From Neelides folsomi (Eukaryota; Arthropoda; Collembola; Neelipleona; Neelidae), in the NCBI GenBank assembly GCA_034687125.1, contig JAQGBZ010000241.1, forward strand, positions 33,779 through 97,778: a stretch of 64,000 bases of DNA. The letters run 5' to 3'. Below, piece after piece: positions 25,926 to 35,894 of the stretch (the first letter of the stretch is position 1; each line of letters begins with the position of its first letter). The position numbers were made by a program, and so were the translations under genes. Below the pieces are notes generated by a model. The model worked only from the letters and a program-made list of their open reading frames with translations, did no database searches and was not told the origin of the DNA.

Positions 25926-26996
25926 GATTAAGGCTTAAAAGAGCCAATAACCTTAAGGTCAACTCCATCCCCGACCTCTTCCTCCCACAGTATTGGCCTT
26001 ATTAAGAGGGGAAAGAGATTTAGAAAAAATTACGGTTGATAAATAAACTGATGTGAATGACTTCTTTATTGACGAAGAGAGGTCGAATTGGCTCAAATCC
26101 CTCGCGCTCCGAAACCTTTATTTATCCACATTATAAAACCAAGTTTCATTTATCCCCCCCATTTCAACCCTTTCCTAATTTGATAAGGAGGATAAGTAAA
26201 ATAATGCAAATTATACCTATAGACGATTTCAATTATTTGAAGAAACTTCTTGCATGCTTTTAGATTGTACATTATGTTTATCCAAAATTGACAAACATTA
26301 ATTAAATTATCGAAAATATTAAAAAATAATTACCTTCAATATAAAGATCCCAATGATATGAGTACGTCACGTTTAACGATTAAAGTATTTTTAAGCCTTT
26401 CCAACATTATTGCTTTTACATATACAATTTTAAACTTTAATCTTAATCGTAATTGTAAGCATAATGGAAGGCTTTTATAGCTAGACTTGTTATGGCTTAA
26501 GAAATTAGATAAACAAAAACAACTATGAGTATTTTCACATTCTTAAATATGCATATTGAGTAGCACATCCATACATTGGTTAATATCAAATTACATAGAT
26601 AAGTAAACAGGGTAGACCCTACCAGCTTTGATGAATTGATGGATGATAACAAAATAACAACTCTGAATTATAAGTTCCAATTTAGTCATCTCATTAGCTA
26701 ACATGTTTGCATTTACTCAAATTACACTTCATACATTGAAACATTTAGAGCCAACTCTGTCTTCTAAAAGCTTATACTTAATGCCTACTGATATTAATAA
26801 GTAAGAATCCTATTTAGCTTCCCAATTCATTCAAATAAGTACAAATAGTGATACTTATTTCACTTATCAAAGTGGTTTCTAGTTAGTTCTATGAACGCCT
26901 TAAGTGATATTCGTAATACTTATAATCACTTTGTTTAACGAGGAAGCTTCTCTTTCTATCATGTTTTATTTATAATAAGAACTACATAGCTAAGTA
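25926..26996. other. Rictor upstream region, no gene seen
   Basis: Contains the Rictor promoter. The opening 200 bases are less AT-rich and include a GGAAAGAG-type purine tract; the rest is AT-rich with no frame worth calling. Confidence 0.4.
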
Positions 26997-27557
26997 CAGG
27001 GAGGGCCATAAGTATCTTTCTTTTTTTAATGGGCAACCATTTTAATGTGATTAAATATAAAAATCTTTAAACATCGGCGATTTAAGCTAAATATATTCAT
27101 CTACAATGAAACAAACTAAAAAGGTCAAAGCATAAATAAATGACAGCTACTTTTCTTTGAGAAAGCGCGAACTTTGGAACGCAATGGATAGGACGAGGCG
27201 CTTTTCAATGGCCTCGACGCTCTCCAGATCTCACTCCCTTGGACTTATTTTTATGGGGTTTTGTCAAAAGCAAGGTTAACGCCAAGATTCCATCAATACT
27301 TGATGAAATCAGGCTGGAATAGTCGAAGCGTTTGCAGAAGTTCAGGTTGCTATGTGCAAACATGCATGTGAAGCTGTCGTTTGTTTGCGTTTGCAACGCT
27401 GCCTCGAAGCTGATGGAGCTCAAGTGACAAAATAATGTTACTGAATATATTATATAATATATAAGCATTACCATTGCCAAATCTTAGAAAAATTGGTTAA
27501 AGATTAAAAGAGATACGAGCCGATTAAAAAAAAGAAAGATACTTATGGCCCTCCCTG
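26997..27557 (+). mobile_element. Decayed mariner/Tc1-like TIR transposon with TA target sites
   Basis: The ends are perfect inverted repeats of about 30 bases starting CAGGGAGGGCCATAAGTATC, flanked on both sides by TA (26995-26996 and 27558-27559), the insertion site of the Tc1/mariner superfamily. The 561-base element is far shorter than an autonomous copy. It keeps only a short piece of transposase on the plus strand, so it is an internally deleted, non-autonomous relative. Confidence 0.85.
27185..27322 (+). pseudogene. Transposase C-terminal fragment (DDE superfamily)
   Basis: Reading from TGG at 27185 gives WIGRGAFQWPRRSPDLTPLD followed by LFLWGFVKSKV, then a TAG at 27320. The WPxRSPDLxPLDxFLWG block holds the third catalytic region of Tc1/mariner-type transposases common in invertebrates. 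There is no start codon and no upstream catalytic residues; the frame after the stop is degenerate. It is a relic inside the TIR element. Confidence 0.8.
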
Positions 27558-27559
27558 TA

Positions 27560-28389
27560 TATAAGATTTATATCTACTTACAATGGCATAGAGGTAATTC
27601 AAAGAGAGAGACAAAGAAGAGTTTTTTGCATTAAACTTGCATCAAATGTCAAACTTAAACGCAAGCTGGATAGAGGCATTATTATTGAAACACCAGTGTC
27701 GGTGTGGTCGTCGGTTAGCGTGAAGAATGACAGTAAACAGGCTTGAAGGAGGAAATGTCTATAAAACTTATGAACTTTCTATGTACTTTCTATGAATTTG
27801 GAATAGATAAAAAGTAATAGTGAACAGCCTAAGAAGTTTCGATTTTCTCCGTGTCCGAGTTTCGGACTCGATGATGAATATGCCACATTGAATATTTCAT
27901 GTCACTTTGATAGGAAAGTATGGATCAATACGATGCTCTTCAATTTCCGAATACCAATGTTCAAAACCCACATTCAATCACCAACAAAAGAATACCTATA
28001 CAACATTCAAGCATATTGCAAATAACAAAGAATAAAACAACAAGCTACTATACATAAAAGCCCAACAACCTCAGACCAGAACCAGAACCTCAACACCGCT
28101 CGTTCCTAAGACCTAAAATTATTTTCCTCTTCATTTATCATTAACCCCAAAATCTAATTTACATAAATAAATGTCTTTAAAATACAAGAGTTATTTAAAA
28201 TAAAAGAGTTACTCTAATACAAAAGTTATTTTATAAAGTTATTAATACAAAAGTGATCAAATATAAAAAATAATTAAAGTTGCAATTGCAAAGAATTTTG
28301 AAATGCACATTGTGAGTTCAATTAATCCCAACGAAGAAAGTTATTGGAAGTGGAAAGTGAAACAGTGAGGGAAAAAATGACAGTTGTAG
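27560..28389. other. Region between the transposon and the orphan gene
   Basis: No gene seen. A small perfect hairpin TCCGAGTTTCGGA lies near 27858. An ATG at 28377, out of frame with the orphan ORF, opens a 15-codon upstream frame overlapping its start, which could lower its translation. Confidence 0.35.
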
Positions 28390-28986
28390 ATGAAGATGAC
28401 GAAGAAGGTCGAACCTCGAAGTGAGAAAATGGACCGTGTTAGGATGAGAGACTTGAGAGACTCACCTGACACTTTTCGACACCGTCCACCGACTCCGCCG
28501 ATCCTTCATTTCACCACAAGGAGCAACAATAGTGTGAACAATGCCTTCACCAACATTCCACCTCGACGGGATTTCTTGGAACCGAACGTCTACGTCCGAG
28601 GGAAAGAACGCCGAAGGAGCCAAAGGGAAGATTACAGCGGAATTCTTACAAGGATTGATATGAGCATTCGGACCAAATTCGGGGACTGGGCGACCTTGGA
28701 CGAAGAGGAGTTTGGAAGACCGCAGAGGAAAAAGAAACAACCCCAGGTTCAATTACTTGACCCCGAAAAGAAATGTGCCAAAAGGGTGAATTTGCCCGCA
28801 TTGTACAAATCGTACGACATGGTCTCCTCAGACGCTGGGCGCAATGAACCAATGGGTCTAAGCAAAGACAACGACGATCCAAATTCAATTCTCAGTCAAG
28901 CAAAGTTGACATTGACTCAAGTTCAACCAGTGTTCAGAAAAGATCATCAAAACCTGTCATATTCACCCTTTAAACCTTACTCTTGA
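28390..28986 (+). CDS. Unrecognised basic, intronless protein (orphan)
   Basis: An uninterrupted frame of 198 residues; I do not recognise the family. It is basic and rich in Arg, Pro, Ser and Asp, with an early RHRPPTPPILHF segment, a central block YSGILTRIDMSIRTKFGDWA and EEEFGRPQRKKKQ, and no signal peptide, membrane segment or cysteine pattern (a single Cys). The local GC content is clearly higher than in the flanks, and antisense frames of 80-96 codons in the same place look like shadows of it. It begins within a 15-codon upstream frame (ATG 28377). The lack of introns is unusual among its neighbours, so a retrocopy or a recently born gene are alternatives. No poly(A) signal is obvious just downstream. 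Confidence 0.6.
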   Translation: MKMTKKVEPRSEKMDRVRMRDLRDSPDTFRHRPPTPPILHFTTRSNNSVNNAFTNIPPRRDFLEPNVYVRGKERRRSQREDYSGILTRIDMSIRTKFGDWATLDEEEFGRPQRKKKQPQVQLLDPEKKCAKRVNLPALYKSYDMVSSDAGRNEPMGLSKDNDDPNSILSQAKLTLTQVQPVFRKDHQNLSYSPFKPYS

Positions 28987-29653
28987 TATATTAATTTCCA
29001 ACTTTAAGATCGGTGGTGAATCATTTTAAATTATCCATACAATATAAGCTGGTGCTATAAATTTTCATATTTTAATTGTAAATTGTAAAGTTGCTCACTT
29101 CTGTGCGATTAATAGATTATTAAATAAGAATGAAACTACTAAAACATACCATAATAATTTCAATACATCAAGAACCGCGTTTAAATTATAATTTCATAAT
29201 GCATATTTGGCCATATTAATACATAATTTCCATTTTAGTAAGACAATACAATTGTAATTTTTACTTTAATTAATATTTACCTAATTAAAATATGAGCGAT
29301 AATAAAAAATTATATTAATTAGCTCAAATATTAAGCCAAAAGGAGCTGGTGGGGCTGTGTGAGAAGTATAGCAGGAGCGAGAACAAATCTCTGCTCATCT
29401 TCATCCCAATGCAAATTCATTGCGATTGCAATTTTAATTCTCATATATAAATCCAGATTCAAAAGTTGTCAGTTGCTTAAATCCACGTTTCAGGCTTCAC
29501 TTACAACACCGGCTCCGGGTAAATTTACTTTTATTGATCCAATAAAAAATATTTTTAACATTCAACATTAAAGATGCAAGCTGGTGCTCAATAATTATTG
29601 TTTCATCACTAGATTGTCATTAAAAATAGAGAGTAAAAATAAGAATTTTTACA
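28987..29653. other. Intergenic region and MACROD 5' UTR
   Basis: A 70-codon frame at 29359-29571 has no recognisable content and is not called. AAGCTGGTGCT occurs at about 29046 and again at 29578, a short direct repeat of unknown meaning. The 60 or so bases before 29654 are the likely MACROD leader. Confidence 0.35.
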
Positions 29654-30883
29654 ATGTCGGCTGGAGGAGCATTCACTAAAGCGAAAGGTATTCATTGTGC
29701 ATTTTAATATCTTTGATAAATAGTAAACCATTTCATTTAAATAATTAACATAATTGAATGAAAGATAATTAATTCATCATTTTATTTCCAGATTTTTACA
29801 TGTTAATGAATATTGCCGAGAAACGAGGATCTTACAAATGTAAAGATAAATTCGTCGAATTATCTCAGGTTAAAACTTGGACACAGTCAGAGTTTGATGA
29901 ACCTTTAGGTAAAATAAATTAATAACTACTAACATTAACATACATTTAATAGCCTACTCAAATATCTAATTATAATCTTTAAAATTAACTTTTATACAGA
30001 TCACTCCAAGAAGTTCCAAGTTCGGACAGATTTGAATGATAAAATATCATTGTGGCAGGGAGACATCACAGCCCTCGAAATTGATGCTATTGTCAATGCT
30101 GCTAATAAAAAGTGCTTGGGTGGTGGCGGAGGTAAATTAATAGGATAATTAAAATAGGAGGCAATGATTAAATTTTAAAACCCTTTACATTTAAAAAGTG
30201 GACGGAGCTATTCATTCAGCAGCTGGAAAAGATTTGTACAACGAATGTCTTACACTCAATGGATGTGAAACAGGAGAAGCTAAAATAACTGGAGGATATA
30301 AGTTACCTGCTAAATGTAAAATATCATTTTTATTAACAAATTAAATAGACAATTGACCGCATTGTTAATTTTAACCTTATAATATGTGTTAATGAGCAAT
30401 TTACTTTAATTTAAAAAAAGACGTTATTCACACCGTTGGACCGGTCGGCGAAAAACCTGATAAACTCCAATCGTGTTATCAAAATTCTCTTTCACTCCTC
30501 TTGGAAAACAACTTGAAGTCAATTGTAAGATCAGTATTATTTCTATAATATATAAATAAAATATGTAAGATTAAAATTAAGTATTCAATAATTAAAGTTC
30601 CAATTATTTTTAGGCTTTTCCTTGCATTTCAACTGGAGTTTACCGTAATATTGCCTATTGTTGAAGCAAATGAATTAATGAATGGACCTAATGAATATTT
30701 AAAGCTTATTGTTTGTTTTGACCAGATTATCCGAGATTGAATGCAGCCAGTGAAGCTCTTGGTGTCACCAGAAAATTTCTCGAAGAGAAGGGAAACCTCG
30801 TCGATCGAATCATTTTTTGTGTATTTCTCAACGAAGATTTGGCCATTTATGAAAAACTCATCCCTCAATACTTTCCCAAATGA
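29654..30883 (+). CDS. MACROD-type macrodomain, ADP-ribose hydrolase (7 exons)
   Basis: Exons 29654-29687, 29792-29908, 30000-30131, 30199-30315, 30421-30524, 30614-30644 and 30726-30883 join to 230 residues. The macrodomain starts near residue 62 after a short MACROD-like leader ([13 protein letters not shown]). [20 protein letters not shown], then [23 protein letters not shown] and [12 protein letters not shown] match the ADP-ribose pocket of MACROD1/2. The Asn-Asp pairing around [14 protein letters not shown] is intact, so hydrolysis of mono-ADP-ribose from Asp/Glu or O-acetyl-ADP-ribose is expected. There is no mitochondrial leader, so a nuclear or cytosolic place is likelier. One acceptor (AAAAAAAG before 30421) lacks a pyrimidine tract, a habit seen elsewhere in this window. 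AATAAA is at 30970. It converges with KRI1, 185 bases away. Confidence 0.9.
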
Positions 30884-30969
30884 TTTCAAATTATATTTCA
30901 TCGAATTACCACCTCTTTATTTCTCTTTAATTCTCAACAAAGACTAAAAATAACATAATTTGTATCTTT

Positions 30970-30975
30970 AATAAA
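30970..30975 (+). terminator. Poly(A) signal of the MACROD gene
   Basis: AATAAA 87 bases beyond the MACROD stop codon, in the 185-base gap to the end of KRI1. Confidence 0.5.
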
Positions 30976-31068
30976 TGATTTTTTCATAGAATATTGAAGA
31001 ACAAAATAAAAAGCATCAAAGATAAAAAGTAAAATAATTATAATGACCTTTAAATCCTCATTTATGGT

Positions 31069-34000
31069 TCATTTGCCATATTTCAATTTCTTTTTATATT
31101 TAGAAGGATTAATTCCATAAGATTTGAGTCGATCGTCGTCAACCGAAGGGCCGTTGGCTGCATCAAATTTCCTCTTTCGATTTTCCTTCTTTTTCTTTGA
31201 AGCTCCTTGTGATGGAGCAGGCATAGCATGAGCAGGAGCATTACTGGGTTTCTTCTTCTTCTTTTTCTTCTTCTTCCCAACTTGAACAGGTTCAACATTG
31301 TCAGGTGTAGAAGTTTCAGCCTCCTTGTTTATCAGATTATTCGTTGAAATCGTAGTTGAAACTTCAGGCTCTGGAATAGGATTTGAAGTCAAAGACTTCT
31401 TTTTGCCCTTCTTTGGAGATGTTAAATTTTCAGGAGTTGGTTCAGAAAGTGCAACTGTTCCATTAGTTTCCACTTTGTTTCCCTTCTTCTTTTTTTTCTT
31501 TTTCTTCTTCTTTTTAGTCGCGGTTTCAGTACTTATGGCTTCAGGCGAAGCAATTGAAGCTGAAACTTCGTCATCTTCTGAATTTTCATTTTCCTCCTCT
31601 TCTTTACTGTATAAAGATGCGAGGATCTTCATTTTCTTCGTTGTGTCAGTCCCTTTATTTTGATAGGCTTTAACATCGTAGATTTCTTCTTCCATAGACC
31701 GAAATTGACATCCTCTTTTGACTGAAACCCATTGATTTAATTCTCGATCAGGAGCGAGGAGAATCTGAAATGAAATGCAAAATAAAGTTTAACATTAATT
31801 AATATTTTAAAAGTGCGTTGATTGTGTTTACGATCAAAATGTATGAATATATAACATCTAGAACATAATAGCATAAAGATTTTATAATCAGAATATTTTA
31901 AAAAAATAGTTAATGAACTTCATCGGTAGTGAGGCCAAAGTCGTTTGGAACAACTTTTCTGTATTTGAATCGACACGGGAGATCTCCAATGAGGTCTTCA
32001 AAATTGAGGGCATATTGTGCATCGAAATACTCTTCAAATGTTTTATTAATAGTTGGATCGAATTTGGGTTTATTCCGTTCGAGAACTGAAAGGAAATAGG
32101 AATCTTTTCGCTTCCGATTTCCGCGTTTCCCTTTAGATGCTTCAATGAGCTCAGAAGCCAAATCTTGTTTGGGTTTGGCGTCTTCAACGTAATCGGCATC
32201 CATCTATTTGGAAAATTACAAAATATATTTCAAATAGAATATTTTAATTACTGATTACGAATTACAAGAATATTTTAATTACTGATTACGAATTACAAGA
32301 ATATTTTAATTACTGATTACGAATTACAAGAATATTTTAATTACTGATTACGAATTACAAGAATGTTTTTTACATTAATTTCTTCTTCTTTTTCAGCATT
32401 TTTCTTTTTCTTCTTTTTCTTCTTTTTGGATCCCTCAGGTTCTGCCTCATTTGTTTCAGCTTCATCAATTTCTTCATCACGCTCTGGCTCCCATTTTTCC
32501 CAATTAACTGTTACATGATAATTAATTATTAAAAATGTACAAATAATTTCAGTATAATGAATCCATTATTTAATACAAAAATAATTTACCATCATCGTCA
32601 ATTTCTTCGTCATATGGAAAAACGGGTTTTTCATCGTCATTTTCTCCGCCGTAAAATTGTTCGTCGAAAATCTCCTTCATCCTTTTATCATAAGTTTCCT
32701 CGTCAAAGTCTTCGTCGAGGTCCTCGTCCCTGAAGGGAATATTTGAACTTCCTGTCACTTCCTCGAGCTGCTTCAATTTAGTGAGAATTTCATTCCTCTT
32801 CAATGCCTTCAATCGATTGAGTTCTTCACGCTTCCTCTCTTTTGCTGTTTCCTTCTTTTCTACTTTATCTTCGCGAGATTTTTTCCTTTTTGCTTCTGTT
32901 CTTCTCAAGGAATCTTGTACAGTTCGAGGATACCGTTTGATCTGAAATAAAATACATTATTAATGTATGGTCAGTACGGTCACATATTTATAAAGTAATT
33001 AAGAATCTTTGAAAGTAAATGATAGTTAAGTTTATTTGTTAGTCTTTAATTAAGTGAAACTTACAAATTCTTGGTCAGGTTCTTCAAATCTAAAGTTGTA
33101 CTTATGTTCAAACTCCTCCATTTTCTCAACATTCTTCTCGTCACCGGATAGTCCTTCTTCATCCGAGTCATGAATAACTTCATCGTAAGTGGGAATATAA
33201 GCATTATCTTTTTCATCATCATCTTTATATCCTTGATTAAGAATGTAATCCCTCAAAAACTTTTCCCCTTCATCCAAGTTTGGATTTGTCCAATAATCCT
33301 TCAACGGCTTCAGTTCTGCTTCCTCTGATTTCCCATCTTTAATTTGTGGAATTTTCCCCGAGAGCCATTGCCTGTAATCTTCATTTTCAGCTTCTTCCTC
33401 CTTCGCGGTCTTAACTCTTTTCTTGAGAAGATCCGAAGTTTCCATATCGTCAGAGTCGGAGTCGATGTTCCCGAGAGCATCTGAAAATCCCTTTCGAATC
33501 GCAGACTGCTCTTCATTATAAGAAGGTAAAACAGGTGTTTCTTCTTCATCGTCATAATTCGGTTCTTCAGTTTTCATTTTCTTTAGAATTGTTTCTCTCT
33601 CGTAATCTTTAATGAGCATTTTCTCATTCCTCTTCTTCTTCTCCTTCGTTGAACCTGTGGATGTTGAAGGTTGATCTTCGGCTTGAGCGAAAAACGTCGT
33701 TTTGTCATTGTACTTTAATGGATCTTCTTTTTTGAGATAAGCCAAAGCTCGTAGAAAACCCTTTTCCTTATCTTCACTCCATTCCTCTGTTTCGGATTCG
33801 GATGTTTCGGAATCTTCAGGAAGCTCAGTTGTCCCGTAACGATCTTTATCTATTAATAAATTCATATTTAAATAGCAAAATTACAATGTGAAATAGAATT
33901 TTCTAGTTTGTATAATACATAAAATAATATTATTTGTAGAATAATTTTTGGATTATGAAAGAATGGTAAAATATAATTTTTAATTAAATTTACATTTCTG

Positions 34001-34111
34001 AAGTTCTTCTTTCCCTCTCCATTCATCGTATTTCTTTGCGTAATTCTGATTGATTTTTAAATTTCCACTTTCTTCTTCTGAATCACTGTCAAGAAGTTTT
34101 AACTTTTCCAT
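31069..34111 (-). CDS. KRI1: KRI1 homolog, 40S ribosome biogenesis factor (6 exons)
   Basis: Minus-strand exons 34111-33994, 33849-33065, 32941-32590, 32507-32374, 32203-31919 and 31764-31069 give 789 residues. KRI1 acts in the nucleolus with KRR1 in early pre-rRNA processing. The first half is very acidic (GSSDxE-like runs) and holds the Kri1-like core: FLRALAYLKKEDPLKY near 90, then YIPTYDEVIHDSDEE. The strongest evidence is the C-terminal signature in exon 5, FEEYFDAQYALNFEDLIGDL followed by PCRFKYRKVVPNDFGL. Exon 6 begins ILLAPDRELNQWVSVK and continues as a long Lys-rich tail with runs of up to 11-12 Lys, fitting a nucleolar protein. The exon 5 donor (GAA/GTTCAT) is weak but needed to keep the conserved join. 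Intron 4 holds a minisatellite. Confidence 0.9.
32237..32364. repeat. 31-base minisatellite in KRI1 intron 4, four copies
   Basis: The unit GAATATTTTAATTACTGATT plus 11 bases (31 in all) occurs four times without visible differences, followed by the first four bases of a fifth. It ends 10 bases from the exon 4 donor. Perfect identity suggests recent expansion and probable length variation between individuals. Confidence 0.9.
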
Positions 34112-34743
34112 GATTAAACACTAATTAACTGATAAATATATTTTAATTAACGATAAATAACTGATTAAATTCACACACGTGCAAGTACATGCTTCTTTTC
34201 TTGCTCAGAATCAGAGAATGAAAATGTTGCTCTTTTGTATTGCAATTCAATAAATTCTTGCAGGATTTAGACGTCGCCTTTAAAAGTCTCATTTTTATAG
34301 TAAAAGATTTCCACGTGAAATTGCATAACTTTTTTGATTCTCCACTTCACTCCAAGCACTTTGCTCAAAAGTCACGACATTTCTCTCATGTGCGGATATT
34401 ATCATTAAGTGACGTATAAAATCAATGTTTTAGATTCTTTTGATTAATTCGGAGTTCATGAGCAAATAGCCATTTTTAAAGCTCTACGGTATTTTATTCG
34501 AATTCAGCTCAGCTAAAGAGTTTTGACTTTTGAATCATAATTTAACTTACACATTTAAATACCTTTTAAATATAAAGATCAGGGTAAGCAATTTACAACA
34601 ATGGTATTTATCTTATACATATTCTATTCATACTTAGGTATATTATATGATTTAATTTATAGAAATGATAAGATAGACGCAGATCTACCTAATTATTTTA
34701 CAATGATTTATACCTTAATTTAATCCAATTTAAAATTTTTTAG
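34112..34743. promoter_or_regulatory. Divergent promoter region between KRI1 and the isochorismatase gene
   Basis: KRI1 is read leftward and the isochorismatase gene rightward from this 630-base gap. A donor at 34584 (context CAGG/GTAAGC) and an acceptor at 34742-34743 directly before the ATG define a probable 5' UTR intron of the rightward gene. KRI1 also has an acceptor-like TTTATCAG 20 bases before its ATG. No TATA box was recognised, consistent with a housekeeping bidirectional promoter. Confidence 0.45.
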
Positions 34744-35499
34744 ATGACATCGAGCTTATCAAAGTTTGGAAAACTTGTGTTGAATAATTCTTGCCTTTTT
34801 CTTTGTGACATGCAAGAAAAATTTCGTCCATCTATAAAATTTTTTGATGAAATTGTTCACAATTCCAATCGTCTCCTTCAAACCGCTAGAATTCTTGAAA
34901 TGCCGATCATTGCGACTGAACAATATTCTAAAGGTACAAATCACATAAAGAACTACAATTAAAATATGTTGGTAAATCATTTGCGTTGTATTGATTAAAT
35001 TGTTCTTTAAGGTCTTGGAAAATCAGTTGACGAACTTGGTCTCGCAGAGGCTGGAGTTACTGCAATAGACAAGACTGTTTTCTCAATGTGCTTAGATCCC
35101 GTCCTTGCAGAATTGAAGAAGAAGCCCGAGATTGACTCCATCATTTTATGTGGAATTGAAGCACATGTTTGCATTCAACAAACTGCAATTGATCTTAAAG
35201 CAAATGGTATGAAATATGCTAATGTCCTAAATATCATTATTTGATTATAATTAGCTAATGTGTTTTAATGAATTTAAGGCTATGAAGTGTTTGTCGTCGC
35301 GGATGCAACAAGCTCCCGTGGTCATGTTGAGCGAATGTTGGCTTACACTCTTCTAAAACAAGCTGGATGTTGGTTGACGACAACTGAGAGCGCAATTCTC
35401 TCACTTACGGGCGATTCCGCACATCCAAAATTCAAAGAGCTTCAAAGTATCATCAAACCTGAAGGTCCAGACACTGGACTTTCCAATATGCAAATGTAG
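34744..35499 (+). CDS. Isochorismatase-domain protein (ISOC1/2-like, 3 exons)
   Basis: Exons 34744-34933, 35012-35206 and 35279-35499 encode 201 residues, the usual ISOC2 size. The fold is a single cysteine-hydrolase domain: [12 protein letters not shown] carries the catalytic Asp, the segment [19 protein letters not shown] is conserved, DKTVFSMC the Lys region, and [16 protein letters not shown] carries the nucleophilic Cys. [17 protein letters not shown] completes the domain. The substrate of the animal ISOC proteins is not established, so no reaction is claimed beyond hydrolase-like chemistry. No leader sequence is evident, so it is probably cytosolic. AATAAA is at 35527. Confidence 0.9.
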
Positions 35500-35526
35500 T
35501 GCAAACTGTAATGTAAACTCGGATTC

Positions 35527-35532
35527 AATAAA
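35527..35532 (+). terminator. Poly(A) signal of the isochorismatase-domain gene
   Basis: AATAAA 27 bases after the stop codon, giving a very short 3' UTR. The next gene is convergent. Confidence 0.55.
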
Positions 35533-35894
35533 AATTCCATGTTTCAAAATTTTTATTCTAATATGCTTTTATAATGTTAGAATGTCAGTGCTGTTAAGAT
35601 AGATAACTTGTGCAATTGAATCCATTTAAATTGAAATAATAAGCAAACAAATACCTTGATATCACTACATCATGTTATTTATTATATTTCCAATATTCTG
35701 TTTTTACTCTAAAGATTTATAATTTTATTAATTTTTAAGTCTAACAATTTCAGTCTAATTAAAATATTTTACATACTTGTAACTAGTATTATTAATAACA
35801 AATAACGTAATACTCTATTATAACTTTAAAATATATCAAATAATGAGAGTGATGAACTTCACCAGGACCTTAATAAAGAAAGCATAAATCAGGG

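Noticed and set aside
29359-29571. 70-codon plus frame upstream of the macrodomain gene
   Set aside because: No in-phase donor connects it to the conserved exons and it shows no recognisable content.
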